This document shows positions 22,769-34,098 of a stretch of DNA of 64,000 nucleotides, one piece after another (the stretch's first letter is position 1; each line of letters begins with the position of its first letter). A program made the translations under genes and the position numbers. The notes under the pieces are model-generated. The model was given only the letters and a program-made list of their open reading frames with translations, was not told where the DNA came from and ran no database searches. Location: positions 62,001-126,000 of the forward strand of contig JADNRX010000137.1 of the NCBI GenBank assembly GCA_015501595.1, in the 5' to 3' direction. This DNA is from Hymenopellis radicata. Its lineage: Eukaryota; Basidiomycota; Agaricomycetes; Agaricales; Physalacriaceae.

Positions 22769-23390
22769 CTACGATGTCAGAAAGAGTCTTCCGATAAAAT
22801 CATCCCACCAATTTCTCCTAGCCAAATCGGATGGTTCAGATGTTTGCGGGTCTGGGTCATCGACGCTAGAGTTTCCATAGCCCATGCTCTCACATAAGGA
22901 GCCGAATCGTTCACGTCCCCATGCTTCGCCGCAGACAGCCTCCCAGTTCATGATCGACCTAGCAGAAACCGACGTGTCCGCCGCCGTGGCAGTAGCTGAA
23001 GCCTGGACGACTGGTCAAACACGGATGTCAGAAACCGGCACTTCTTACGAAAGGCGGCAGAGTCTGAGTAGCCCAATACAACTGGAGCGCCTTCCACATT
23101 TCTTCATCGGCATTTCCGCCTAGTCGTGGCTCCCGTTTGGTTTGACGAAGAGCTTTGAGATTGTCCCATAACACCTTGTCGCCGTTGCCTCCCGCGGAAT
23201 CGTAATAGTCACGCCGATGCTCAGCCTAAAACGATATCAGCTAGAATGAGACGTATCGGTTGAAGTGTTAACACACGGGGCAAGTGGACGGGCGCAGCGG
23301 GGCAGGTAGATTCAGACACTCCGCCGCCGATGGGACCACAGCCGCTTGGGACACGAGCGCAAGAGCAAGAGCGATAAACGTGGAGCGCAT
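22769..23390 (-). CDS. Small secreted protein 2
   Basis: The complement of ATG at 23388-23390 gives MRSTFIALALALVSQAAVVP, a signal peptide, followed by CLNLPAPLRPSTCPV and an intron (GTGTGTTAAC to TCGTTTTAG). Exon 2 encodes AEHRRDYYDSAGGNGDKVLW, DNLKALRQTKREPRLGGN and LYWATQTLPPF. A second intron leads to exon 3 with ATAADTSVSARSIMNWEAVC and a C-terminus rich in Asp/Pro/Trp (RRNWWDDFIGRLFLTS). The mature protein is about 140 residues with few cysteines. The LRPSTC motif just before intron 1 is shared with the protein at 39666-41500, and the promoter carries the shared AAGCGCCGGGCTT element. No domain is recognised; function unknown. Confidence 0.7.
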
Positions 23391-23423
23391 GATGATCAAT
23401 TGGGCCAGCCAGTAAAGTTGTTG

Positions 23424-23471
23424 AAAAGCGCCGGGCTTGGTACACTCCGTCAATCTGTTCTGCAATTTATA
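23424..23471 (-). promoter_or_regulatory. TATA box and shared start-site element, secreted-protein gene 2
   Basis: On the minus strand TATAAA is at 23471-23466 and CCAAGCCCGGCGCTTTT at 23440-23424. The ATG follows 34 nt later. Spacing from TATA to the element matches the other family members. Confidence 0.65.
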
Positions 23472-24229
23472 TGGTCCTGGTCGTCTGGCGTATCATAGAT
23501 ACTGCGTATTCCGTTTTACTGCCCCAACGAACGGCGGACAGAACATGTCGATGATCAGGCGTGAAATCCGTCGGTCGTCGCTCCGCGTTGAAGACGGCGG
23601 ATCTCTGTCGCTATCATGAACTGTTGACAGGCAAGACGGTATTCCAAATGGTGTATAGTAAGAATCTCCATCTACTATGAATCCCGCAACAAGTCGTTAC
23701 CCAGAAGGAATGTGTCCCAATCTCGGTGACGGATGTCAGAGAAAAAGCTCGTGCTTTGGCGTAAAAAGTGAAACCCGGCGAGTCCGGTCAATTGTGGCTG
23801 AACTAGAGCCTGGCCACGGATTCCATCTCGTAGTGGTGTGAATAAAAGAGGAGAGGGAATGAATCAGAATCAAGTGCTCAGATGGTGGTAGTGAGGATGG
23901 ATCGAAAGCAAGGCGTGCGAATCCCTAATCGGGAAATGGATGGCATGTTCAAGCTGATGCATTATTCTTAAAGAAAAACTGTCTTTTACTTCCCGGCCAT
24001 GCGCTTTCCGAACTCTAAATTCAGGCAAATGACTCTGGCGCCACACTTAGATCTGTTGACAGGCATGGTTATGATCGGCTTCGGAATTATCGGACTGCAC
24101 TGGAGTACATAGTATTGGGTACAAGACTGTACACAGTAGGTAAATTGAAATATAAACTATAACCTGCTGCTAAATTATATATATGCGCCGACATTAGAGC
24201 ACATCGAATTCTTAACCCGGCCATTGTAA
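23472..24229. other. No supportable gene
   Basis: Intergenic. Nothing recognisable on either strand; AT-rich towards 24180. Confidence 0.4.
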
Positions 24230-25699
24230 TTAGTACTGTAATCCGGCCGAAGTAAACGAACTGTTGGTAGTAGCATGAGGGGAAGCAGCAGCCTGCGGAG
24301 GATACTGCACATGATGCGTTTCCTGGCAGAAACAGAAAAATGTTAGAACACCCATTGTGCGTGACGGAATAGGAGTAGATCCCACCGCAGTGCTATTCCC
24401 TTGAAAGCTCTTCCCAACGGCATCACTAGGGTCCAACGTCGAATTAAAGACTACATCCCGGTCAGCCTCACAGGTTCTTAACAGCGATGATGGGGACCTA
24501 CATATCGGAGTAGCTATGGCTGGCGGCGCAGTCGGACCCTCCGACCGACGCGATCGCGAGAGGCTACCCTGGTAGGTCTGCTGGTTCGACCGGACCATCA
24601 TGAGATTGACTATGATGGTTAGGCTGTACACGCGCCCGAGAACCGAGAACACGACGGAGAAGGCTACATGGAAGGGCATGAACAAAGAGGCATGGCTAAA
24701 GAGAAGCACCGACCACTGAGATCTGTGAATAGCAGCACCACCATAAGTATTGTAGTGGCAGCGGTAGTCAAACCGCACGAAACAGCGTAAAAAGCGACGC
24801 GTCGTAAAAGACTAGAGTCTGTCTGTCAACTCAAATTGTCGATTTATGTTATAAGTCACTTGCCTTTTGGTGGCCGCGAATGGTGTCTCGATAGTACTCA
24901 GCGTCCAGGCCAATGCTAAGGCAATGATTATATCTGTGCCGGTGCATATCGTCGCTACGGCTCTGAAAGGATGTCAGTGGTGACGAATGCAAGGTGGCGA
25001 CTAAAACACACATGGTAAACTTCAAGCCCAGGGAACCCTGAGTGACAATCGGGTAAAGAAACACATAGGTCGCTGTCACTATGGCACATGCATACTGTTT
25101 CGATCATGTAGTCAGATACCATGGACGAGCCACAAACGACTTACATGTCCAACGATGAGGACGCCTACAAACGCAGTGATCCATTTATTTCGCGATCTAC
25201 AGCTCCTATCAGCAAAAGCAACCTCTGACGGAATCGGACTGCTCACATCGTCCAGTAGCGGTATACGAAGAAGCTCTGTTCCACCGTGGAGGAGAGGTAC
25301 GTGAGCAAGATCAAGATCGGAAGCGTCCAGAACTCTTCCCCCAAAGATACTTCTGCGCATCATCGAAAAGATTATTGCGAGTGAGAGGCATTGACGGGGA
25401 AGCATACCAGGCATTGTCAAGCGCTGTATTGAAATATCAGCCGGCATTCATGCTTGAAGACGTATGGTGCGTACCATATACGCATTCGCCATCACCACGA
25501 TCGAACACGCTCCATCCGCGACCATACAAAAGCAGATGCCCAGCCTGTACATTCGCATCATGCTGACGTTGTTCAGATACCACACCGAGAAGATGATTTG
25601 GGACACATAGAGGCCCGTGTTCAACCACGATCCGGCGAGCGTCGCTCTGGCGATGGAGTCAGACAAGAACCCGGCAATGGCGGAGGACGTACGCAGCAA
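24230..25699 (-). CDS. DUF6534-like multi-pass membrane protein
   Basis: Exon 1 from 25699 encodes SIARATLAGSWLNTGLYVSQ and MMRMYRLGICFCMVADGAC, the usual start of this Agaricomycete family. Then come EEFWTLPILILLTYLSSTVE with FFVYRYWTM, CRSRNKWITAFVGVLIVGH, YACAIVTATYVFLYPIVTQG, VATICTGTDIIIALALAWTL, RRVAFYAVSCGLTTAATTIL, and SLFMPFHVAFSVVFSVLGRV with YSLTIIVNLMMVRSNQQ, followed by a polar tail ending TSAGLQY-stop. That is about seven helices split by short introns, in the order typical of the family. The function of the family is not known to me. Exon borders are approximate and the start could be internal to the one chosen. Confidence 0.7.
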
Positions 25700-28325
25700 A
25701 ATTGATCATGTCGACCAGAATCCAACGCTCACAACAACCTCACGTCAAGCGCAAAAACAAGAAGGAAGGAGAGGTTGTCTGCGCAGTGCATACATAAGGC
25801 CCGATGTCGTGATGAAATGTGTAACTGTGTGGTCCTCCAGGCCTCAGGGAGCGCCGCAGGGTAAGCGTCCCGGAGACGTTCTGATGATGGCACCGTGGCG
25901 GGTAGGACCCGATTGCGTCTATTTCCAAATAAATTCTGTCATACTTAAACGAGTTTCATGAAAGTTGTAGGTGAGAAGCCTCGACCGCTGCGCTCGTGAA
26001 TGCGATCATACGCGCTAGAAGGCGAGCTAAGAGGCGGCTGTGGGAAATTCTGAAGCTTGGAAATTGAAGCCGCGCGGCGCTCGATCAGTTGATGGGAGAT
26101 TTCAGAGAGAGATTTAGCCTTTGCGCAACCAATCAGGACATCGCACCAGGCACAACTGTCTCACTCACTTCAAAACGCACAAAACAAGGTTCACGTTCGT
26201 AGCTGCTATTCAATGGGTGTTCGTAACTGCTATAGAGTATGTAAGATGGCCGCCTACCTGCTCTCAGCGTCAGACGACAAAGAAGGTCACGTCGTGATTA
26301 GAATTGTGATAGGAGTCTCGCTAGTGGTCTGTGCTCCATTTGAACGTGTATCGATGAAGTAAATACTAATAGAACTTACTTTACTCGTTTCTATCACTTT
26401 GAGCTTTATTGACAGGTGCATGAGCAATATGAAGACAATCAGTAAGCGTCTACTTGCAGCTGCATCCGCTGTAGTAGCCGGAACTTTCACTGTAGGACGA
26501 CGCTGACAGTGTTCTTCGGTGTACAGAGCAATTCCGACAAAAGGGCTTGGGAGCAGCCTCCTGAAGTCGACACACGCACCCCTCCAAAGAATGACCAAAG
26601 CGGAAGCAAGATAGATTCGGCAGGAACGTTAACCCTTTCTGCGAAGTACACACAGTCAAGGTTATTCAACTTATGGACGAGCCGGCAACAATCAGTCGGT
26701 CACGGAGCGATGGCCATTTGAATTCGTGGTCTGATGAAATTTTGATTAAACAGTTCGAGGTGGAGATGGTTGTACTGACCTCCGGTGCACGAGCAGTGAC
26801 ACGCGGAGTGCCCAAGCCAGGAAAATAGAAAACAGTAACGTCCTTGTCTTCCGTCGGTGGTGGGTGGATCAGCTGGCTTTCGTCCGCCTGGGAACGAACC
26901 TACAACACCCTTGAATCCAGTGAGAAGTCGCAAGCAAACAAAGCGGGCAATACGCACAAAGACTTGAGAAAGCCACCGCGGCTTCATCTTAGAGGCAGTG
27001 TCGTCCCATATGGGAGCAGCGTTACACGCCAATCTTAAGCAAGAATACAAAAGGCAACCCGGCTTATCGTGTACATAGTAGTGAGATGTATACGTGGATC
27101 GACCAGCGATAACGGAGGAAGGGGCAGCTGAGTGAGGATAAATAGCGTTCTGGCCATCGTCTTTAAAGAGCAGGCTCCCAGCGAGATGTTACCTCAAAGA
27201 CGGAACTGTGATGACGGCGATTGTAACAGAGCCAGTTCGCCGTTGGAGGCTCCGCAATTCCGATCGACGGCGAATACTTTCCTTGCAACGGAATTCGCAT
27301 TTGAGGGCCATGCTGGAGATATCGGGCGGGAAGAAGGCGACGCCGCGATGTGATGGTGGCGAAGGGAACTACGGAGTTACCGCCTTTGTCGAGCACATGA
27401 ACTCCTTCCGGTTCGCTAAATATCGAGACCTTGGGAGCGTTTTTGGCCCACCGAGCCATCAGAAATAATGGTCTGCGACATGGACTTGTCCAAGATGGTC
27501 CCGTGGCGCGCGCACACTATGAAATTCAGGTTTCCGAGCGCGCGAATTTGAGTAGCCATACACATAGAGAGCAGGGGAGACCTTTGAGTAAGCAATTTTT
27601 GGTGGCTCTGTGAAGGTTCTTGTTATGTGCTACGTTTACCCCCTGTGAAAGAGTATAAACATGTTCCGAGGGGGGTAGAACCTAATGTATCTTGCTGATA
27701 GCGTTGAATGGCGCGCATTTTGGGCAATGATGGTGATAAAGAAGAAAGAGCGGCGCGTCACACCAGTCACAATGCGACCTCAAGGCGTGAGAATCAATAA
27801 TTCGGCATCAATTGTTCTCAGGCTAGCCAGCGTCCCCCTCCTACAAAACCGGATAATCTGTCGCATGACTCGCATCCTACCTCGACGGCTCTGGCTAGGA
27901 TCCGCGTGCAGATTATATAGCCCTGCCCCGCCATCTGTATTGGATCCTCCTAGACGCGCAAATTTAGATGTACCTCCTCGTTCATCGGCCGCTCGCACGG
28001 GAGTGTACTGTAGGCATTGGCCCAGACACAACGTACAAGAAAAGAAGCGTACGCCCTCGGTGCGGTACCTGTTCCTCTGGATCGGCTCAGAACCGGGAGG
28101 AGCAAACGGCGCCAACTCTGAGCTGATTCTGGGCAACCTGTCAAATTATGTACTGTGAGCCTTGTCTACTCACTCCCCGACTTCAGTGGAGGGCTGGGTG
28201 TCCAAGCGGGAAGCCGAGAGGACTCCATGCATATCTTGAAACACCGTCGTACCTGTGGACCGCGTATAAAGTCCTCGATTACTGACTCCATTCTCCATCC
28301 CCTGATCTTCGTTTGTTTGTCCTCT
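25700..28325. other. No confidently supported gene
   Basis: About 2.6 kb. Minus-strand frames at 26287-26669 and 26700-27050 and at 27163-27459 are open over 60-116 codons, but none gives a recognisable domain or clear intron pattern. They may be remnants. A TATA-like GTATAAAG at 28265-28272 lies about 55 nt upstream of the oxidoreductase start and may be its promoter. Confidence 0.4.
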
Positions 28326-29337
28326 ATGCTTTACAACTCCTTTGCGGCGCTTACGGCCATACTTCTCGCCTCTTCAACTGCCAGTTCCACTCCGCTTCAA
28401 AAACGTGCTTATGGGGTCACTACGCGAGCAAGCGAAGTGAAAGACCAGGCATTCGACTACATTGTGGTCGGCGCGGGATTGGCTGGAACGACAGTTGCAG
28501 CGCGTCTAGCAGAGGACCGAGTGTGTCTGTTCTCCTTGTTGAAGCTGGTGCCGATGATCGAGACAATTCTGATGTCTACGACATTTACTCGTACGGTGCA
28601 GCCTTTGGAACGTCCTTGGACTGGGCGTGGCAGACTGACCAGGGCCGAACCATGCATGGGTACGCTTTGATATCCATCACCGGTAATAAATTGTACTCAC
28701 GTAACCTTATACAGTGGTAAGACCCTTGGGGGTAGTTCATCAATCAATGGTGGACATTACACCCGTGGATTAGCAGCTCAATACGACGCGTGGATTTCCT
28801 TACTTGAAGACTCAGACGCGGACTCTGGTTGGGATTGGGAAGGGATTTTCTCGTACATGAAGAAAGTTCGTCTTTTTCTTGAACTCTGATCTATCCCGAT
28901 ATTTAGTTTTTTACAAGTCGGAAACGTTCTCTGCGCCGAACGATCAGCAGGCTGCAAAGGGTGCCCAGTTCAACGGCGATTATCATGGGTACAACGGACC
29001 TGTCCAAGTTACTTACCCCGACCTCATGTACTGTGGACTTTCGTTCAATTCGTCACTTTTTTCGAATTTTTGATCAATTTTTTGGCCAAATATTTTTCTT
29101 TTGATTTATCGCGATTTTTTCCGAGGACTTTTTTGGGCCGTGTGACCTGTGACTGACGAATTGATCGAAAGTCCACAGTACGGTGGGCCACAGCAAGGTC
29201 GCTTTGTTGATACCATCGTGAACTTGACCGGTATTCAACATGCGACTGACACTAATGGCGGTGGAGCCAACTGTGTATCCATCACCCCTCTGGTAAGCCT
29301 CACAACATCGTACACATGCCGAAGTATTGAATCGACC
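28326..29337 (+). pseudogene. GMC oxidoreductase (aryl-alcohol-oxidase-like), N-terminal part
   Basis: ATG at 28326 starts MLYNSFAALTAILLASSTAS, a signal peptide, then the FAD-binding FDYIVVGAGLAGTTVAARLA. At about 28516-28519 the frame breaks: one C appears to be missing in GAGGACCGAGTG (expected GAC CCG AGT), after which SVSVLLVEAGADDR continues in another frame. The GMC signature GKTLGGSSSINGG follows an intron, then YDAWISLLEDSDADSGWDW, an intron, and NGPVQVTYPDLMY, where a 148-bp element is inserted. Coding resumes GGPQQGRFVDTIVNLTG and ends NCVSITPL at an intron donor (29293). Enzymes of this family oxidise aromatic or aliphatic alcohols outside the cell and make hydrogen peroxide for wood decay. 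This copy cannot make a functional enzyme. Confidence 0.9.
29031..29178. mobile_element. 148-bp TA-target miniature element in the oxidoreductase exon
   Basis: The ends are CTGTGGACTTTCG and its complement, with inverted homology to about 25 bp. TA flanks it at 29029-29030 and 29179-29180. Removing it with one TA joins CTC ATG to TAC GGT GGG CCA and restores the protein. The interior is very AT-rich. It is the same size class as the element at 8780-8928, but the inverted repeat differs after CTGT. Confidence 0.92.
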
Positions 29338-29339
29338 TA

Positions 29340-29548
29340 AGATGGGCGCAGTCCACATCTGACGACATCACGTGATTGTGACATTCGTGACAGTAACGGC
29401 GCGAAAATTTCTGAGAACATGTTTGCAGTGTGGCGCATTTTTTGGGGGGGACTGTAAACATTGTTTCATTAATAATACATTGGGAAATCACCATATAAAC
29501 CAAGAGGAGCTAGAATGGGCAGTCAGCACGGCATAAATCTACGTCAGG
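29340..29548 (+). mobile_element. TA-target element X, copy 1, left piece
   Basis: It begins AGATGGGCGCAGTCC after a TA in the oxidoreductase intron, and contains TCACGTGAT, GTGACAGTAACGGCGCG and GTGTGGCGCA, all shared with the complete copy at 38961-39626. It is interrupted at 29549 by an LTR retrotransposon that duplicated TCAGG; the rest of the copy continues at 36541. Confidence 0.85.
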
Positions 29549-30069
29549 TGTCAAGAACAGTGACCACGTGAGCACAAGACCGCTCGGGCCGCGACTAGAG
29601 GAGCGGGAGAATAGAGATGCGATAAGAATGATAGATGATAAAGCGTAGAGGACGCTGTGCTAGCTCGACGTAGTACAGAGGGGACTGTGTAGTACGGAGA
29701 CAAAGGAGGACAGAGTGGGGAACTATCTACAAGGGCTGCGTATATGTATATAGAGTCTGTGGCTGTACGAACAATGGGAAGACCTAGGATGGAACAATAG
29801 ACAGTGGGAATACCAATCAGATCATCTGGAGTCATGAGGTGGTCACATGACTTAGCAGTGGATAGATTTTGGCCCATGGGCCAAAATCCAGACGACTCAC
29901 TAACCGGCATCTCGGCACTTCCGGACCGGGACCCGGACCGCTTGACACATGACGATGTTAGAGCATGATAACACTGGAGTGTGATAATGGAGTGGCCCGG
30001 AGACTCTAGCGCGCCCTTATTAGTGAAAAAGGAAGGGGCGCTAGGTCACGAGGAAGGCGATTCGTGACA
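29549..30069 (-). repeat. 3' LTR of the chromovirus
   Basis: 521 bp, downstream of pol relative to transcription. The pol stop codon (30041-30043) lies inside it. The purine tract AAAGAGGGGG, just upstream on the minus strand at 30082-30073, is the probable plus-strand primer. Confidence 0.95.
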
Positions 30070-33000
30070 ATACCCCCTCTTTAGGCTGTGCTTGCGCCTG
30101 GAGCACAGGAGTAGCACGCCAAATATCCCCCATGGTGATGCCGAAGAGAGCACGTGTACGAGGAGCGGGGGCGCGATAGGCAGTCGGGTTGTTTCGGTGG
30201 AATTCATAAATCTGCTCCTTCGCGTGTGCGGAGAAGTTGGAGGCCGGCTCCCAGGTGTTCTTGGAGTCAGGATAACCAAGCCATTTGACTTTGTAGCTGG
30301 TCCCTCGTCCATTTCGTGGTTTGCGGGAGGCAAGAATGGCTTCAACGTCGAACTTCTCTTTGCCACCCTCGAGGTCGGGGAGTTCAGATGGGAGGGGAGG
30401 CCCGTGGGCATCGGTCTCGACCCAGGGGATAAGAAGGGAGGCGTGGAATACGTTGTGAATCTGCCATTTATTCGGCAGTTTGAGGCGGAAGTTTACTGTT
30501 CCGAGGACTTCAGTGATTTCGAATGGCCCATAGCGTTTATTCGACAACTTAGCTTTCGGCCTCGTTGTAGCGAGGTTTTTTCCATCCAGCAACACCTTGT
30601 CTCCAACCTTGAACGTCGGATGTTCCAGCAGGTAATTGCCGTGCTGCATCTTCATAACCTCCGCTGCGCTCTTCAAGCTCGCCTCTACCTCTTCTCGTAA
30701 TTCCTTCAACATCTCTAGGCGGGACTCAAGCGTCGGGAGATGTGAGTCAGTGCGCAGCGGCGGGAATAGTCTTGGAAGGAACCCATGCAGGAGTTCAAAT
30801 GGAGATTTCCCTGTAGCGGAGTGAACGCGAACGTTATGAGAGAATTCGGCGAAAGGAAGGTGCTTAACCCAGTCATCCTGGCGATAATTGCAGAATATGC
30901 GCAGGTATTGTTCCAACTCTTGGTTGTACCTCTCGGTTTCCCCATCCGTCTCTGGATGGTAGGCGGTACTGAGGGCTGAGATGATACCGAGGCGTTTATG
31001 GATTCCTTGCATGACCTGGCTGGCGAACTGAGGACCTCGGTCGGTGATCATCTTGTCCCAGAGTCCGTATCGTCGGTAGGTGTGATTGAGAAGAAGGTCG
31101 ATAGTGCCGTCGGCGTCAATGGTATCTCGGCATGGAGTGACGACAACGCCCTTGGTAGATCGATCAACGACACAGTGGATAGCATTGTAGCCGTCACATT
31201 CAGGGAGTCCGACAATAAAGTCGCTGGTAATCGTACCAAAGGGACGAGTGGGGATTTCGTTGGGGACGAGGGGAACATGGGGTGGATGATTATTGACCTT
31301 GGTGACCTGACAAGTGGGACAGCCTCGCACGTAGTCGCGAATAAAAACAGACATGCCTGGCCACCAGAACTCGCGGCTCACGAGTTCATAGGTCTTGTAG
31401 CGTCCTGGATGTCCGGCGACTATTGAGTCATGGTACATCTTGACGACATCCCGGCGAAGAGCGGCATCCTTAGGAACGTAAACCTTTCCTCGAAAGAGTA
31501 CTAGGCCCTCTTCGTAGTTCCATTCCTGTAGGTTTTTGACCAGCGAACGAGGCCCATTGTTGAGAATAACGTCTAACGCACTGAGCACTTCCTTGTCCCT
31601 TGATGAACACTCGCGAATCCGCCTCCGCAACTCATTGTCTCCAATGGACGACACTGCACTAGGGCGGACAGCGCGAATGCGGAAGAATGTGGGGTCGAGC
31701 AGTATGCGATCTGCATTATCGTCTTCGACCCCCTCTTTATGGTCTGGGCGGCGAGAAAGGGGATCGCTGTGGTTCAGGGTTCCTCGTTTGTGAATCAGTT
31801 CAAAGTCAAAACGTGTAAGGAATAACGCCCATCGGGCTTGACGGCGACTCAGCTTCTGGGACTGTGTAAAGTACTCGAGGTTCTTGTGGTCGGTGATGAC
31901 CTCAACCTTATGACGAGCGCCCTCAAGGTAGTGTCGCCAATCCTCCAGCGCTCGGATAATCGCAAGAAGCTCCTTATCGTGGATATCGTAGTTGCGCTGC
32001 GTCTCGTTGAGCGACTTGGACAGGAATGCGCAAGGGTGCCACTGCTCGTCGTCTCCTTGTTGGTAAAGGGTGGCACCAGTCGCGAAGTCAGACGCGTCTG
32101 CTTCCACACGATAGGGTTTATCAGGGTCGGGCATAATTAGAACGGGAGCAGAGGTGAACGCATCTTTGAGGGCCTGAAAGGCCGTTTGCGACGAGGGATT
32201 CCAGTCCCACGTCTGATCCTTCTTGGTAAGATCAAAGAGCGGTCGAGCAATCTTGGAGAAGTCCTTGATGAAACGTCGATAGAAGTTACCGAACCCTAGG
32301 AATGCTTGTACGTCTTTGACTCGTCTTGGGGTCGGCCACTGAGAGACGCCCGACACTTTAACGGGATCCATGCGGAGGGCGTTGTGAGAGATGATAAGCC
32401 CCAAGAACTCGACGGACTCAGCTTCAAAGACGCACTTCTCTGGTTTCGCATAGAGGTCATGCTCCTGGAGTCGTTTTAAGACTTCCCGTACGATGCGCCG
32501 ATGTTCTTCCAACGTCTCAGTAAAGATCAAGATGTCATCCATATAGACGACGACTTTTCCGGAGTCGATGAGATCCTTGAGAATGCTGTTCATCATAGCC
32601 TGAAAGGTCGCTGGAGAGTTCATGAGTCCGAAGAACATGACGGTTGGCTCGAAGAGTCCTCGGTTGGTCTTGAAGGCTCCCTTCCACTCGTCTCCTTCCT
32701 TCATACGCACGTTGTTATAACCCCAACGTAGGTCGATCTTGGAGAAGATACGCGCGCCTTTGAGTTTGTCGATAAGCTCTGGGATGAGCGGAAGGGGATA
32801 CTCGTTCTTGACAGTGCCTTTATTGAGTTCTCGATAATCCTGTACGGGGCGCAATGATCCGTCCTTTTTCTTAACAAAGAAGAAAGGACTCGCCATAGAC
32901 GACTTCGAAGGTCGGATATACCCCTTCTTGAGGTTCTCGTCGAGGAACGAGTCCAGCTGCTGCTGCTCATCGGGTGATAGAGGATACGTCTTGCAAGCCT

Positions 33001-34078
33001 TGGGCTCAAAGTCCGGTTTAAGATCGATGGCATGATCCCAGGAACTATGCGCTGGTAGTCGTTCGGAGGTTCGCTTGTCAAAGACGGTGAGAAAGGCATG
33101 ATATGGGGAGGGAACACGCTCCTTGAGCGGACGATTGTCCGGTTTAGCTTGCGCTTGAGCCGCTTCAGCTAACTTCTGCGCGTTCGTGAATGTGGCTCGG
33201 ATATGGACGTCGGTGGGATCAGGTGGTTTGGAGGCAGGTCGGGGATAATCGTCATGGTAGTAATGCTGTTCGAAGACATCCTGCGTCCAGACTGGTTCGA
33301 CATCCAGCTCCTCCTCTTCATCTTCGGTGAAAAGGACAACAGGTACTTGGATATGGTTGAAAACACGAACAGGACAACGTCTTCCAGCACGGCGCTGTAC
33401 CGGTTTAGCAACCGCGCCTGGGATGGGGTCGCTCCACTTGACTTCGTAGTCTCGGTGGTGCAGTCGAGGGTCGTGAGGTTGGGTGTGAGCAATGACAGGG
33501 GTTTGTTTAGCTTTGGCACGTACATGGGTGACCGGTTTCTCAGGCCGGTGAATACAAGAGGCCGGACACCGTGTAAAGTGAAGCTCTGAACCTGCCCAGT
33601 CGATCTCGGGGTTGTGTTCATCAAGCCAGTCAGTCCCTAGGATCACGTCATGATCACCAATGTCGGTGACATAGAGTTCAATCTCCTCTTCATGATGCGC
33701 TGTGCGGTCGTGATTGTAAATTCGTGCACGTTGAAGAGTAAAATGAGTGACGTAGCCCATGACATTCTCAGATCCATCAACATTTCGAACGGGGAAGGGA
33801 GTGGGAACGGGAAGAAGAGTGAAGTGGTGTCGTTCAGCGAATTTGTTGTTAATAATGATTCCTTCAGCGCCACTGTCAATGAGCGCTTGAGCAACGATTT
33901 GCCTGCCGGATAGTTTTCCGATGAACTCGGTTCGGAGTACGAGCGAGGGTGTCTGTCGGTTTCTTGTGATTGCTGACATCCGCAGTTCTGAGGGATGAAT
34001 ACGCTCACAAAGGGATGACAAAACCGAAAATTTATTTCGCCCGGCACTTCCAGCAGTATATCGTACAACTCCTCCCAA
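30041..34078 (-). CDS. pol: Pol polyprotein with C-terminal chromodomain
   Basis: The 1345-codon frame is unbroken. In order: aspartic protease with ALIDSGAEGIIINNKF near residue 68; reverse transcriptase with RPVQDYRELNKGTVKNEYPL, FSKIDLRWGYNNVRM and catalytic VVYMDDILIF; RNase H with EADASDFATGATLYQQ and HDKELLAIIRALEDWRHYL; integrase with a zinc-binding HPGRYKTYELVSREFWWPGM and CPTCQVTK; catalytic core with TSDFIVGLP, ITDRGPQFAS and TAYHPETDGETERYNQELE; and a chromodomain with FDVEAILASRK and YKVKWLGYPDSKNTWEP. The chromodomain may steer integration to heterochromatin. The first ATG of this frame is 20 nt past the gag stop and in a different frame, so pol is made by frameshift, reinitiation or an unseen start. 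All catalytic residues I checked are present, so the enzyme set should be functional. Confidence 0.96.
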   Translation of the reverse strand: MGGVVRYTAGSAGRNKFSVLSSLCERIHPSELRMSAITRNRQTPSLVLRTEFIGKLSGRQIVAQALIDSGAEGIIINNKFAERHHFTLLPVPTPFPVRNVDGSENVMGYVTHFTLQRARIYNHDRTAHHEEEIELYVTDIGDHDVILGTDWLDEHNPEIDWAGSELHFTRCPASCIHRPEKPVTHVRAKAKQTPVIAHTQPHDPRLHHRDYEVKWSDPIPGAVAKPVQRRAGRRCPVRVFNHIQVPVVLFTEDEEEELDVEPVWTQDVFEQHYYHDDYPRPASKPPDPTDVHIRATFTNAQKLAEAAQAQAKPDNRPLKERVPSPYHAFLTVFDKRTSERLPAHSSWDHAIDLKPDFEPKACKTYPLSPDEQQQLDSFLDENLKKGYIRPSKSSMASPFFFVKKKDGSLRPVQDYRELNKGTVKNEYPLPLIPELIDKLKGARIFSKIDLRWGYNNVRMKEGDEWKGAFKTNRGLFEPTVMFFGLMNSPATFQAMMNSILKDLIDSGKVVVYMDDILIFTETLEEHRRIVREVLKRLQEHDLYAKPEKCVFEAESVEFLGLIISHNALRMDPVKVSGVSQWPTPRRVKDVQAFLGFGNFYRRFIKDFSKIARPLFDLTKKDQTWDWNPSSQTAFQALKDAFTSAPVLIMPDPDKPYRVEADASDFATGATLYQQGDDEQWHPCAFLSKSLNETQRNYDIHDKELLAIIRALEDWRHYLEGARHKVEVITDHKNLEYFTQSQKLSRRQARWALFLTRFDFELIHKRGTLNHSDPLSRRPDHKEGVEDDNADRILLDPTFFRIRAVRPSAVSSIGDNELRRRIRECSSRDKEVLSALDVILNNGPRSLVKNLQEWNYEEGLVLFRGKVYVPKDAALRRDVVKMYHDSIVAGHPGRYKTYELVSREFWWPGMSVFIRDYVRGCPTCQVTKVNNHPPHVPLVPNEIPTRPFGTITSDFIVGLPECDGYNAIHCVVDRSTKGVVVTPCRDTIDADGTIDLLLNHTYRRYGLWDKMITDRGPQFASQVMQGIHKRLGIISALSTAYHPETDGETERYNQELEQYLRIFCNYRQDDWVKHLPFAEFSHNVRVHSATGKSPFELLHGFLPRLFPPLRTDSHLPTLESRLEMLKELREEVEASLKSAAEVMKMQHGNYLLEHPTFKVGDKVLLDGKNLATTRPKAKLSNKRYGPFEITEVLGTVNFRLKLPNKWQIHNVFHASLLIPWVETDAHGPPLPSELPDLEGGKEKFDVEAILASRKPRNGRGTSYKVKWLGYPDSKNTWEPASNFSAHAKEQIYEFHRNNPTAYRAPAPRTRALFGITMGDIWRATPVLQAQAQPKEGVLSRIAFLVT

Positions 34079-34098
34079 CGTTGCAGTGGGGGAGTGCT

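Noticed and set aside
29551..29910. A 119-codon frame inside the LTR, repeated at 36017-36376
   Set aside because: It is identical only because the LTRs are; it lies across the promoter and RNA start and has no homologue I recognise.
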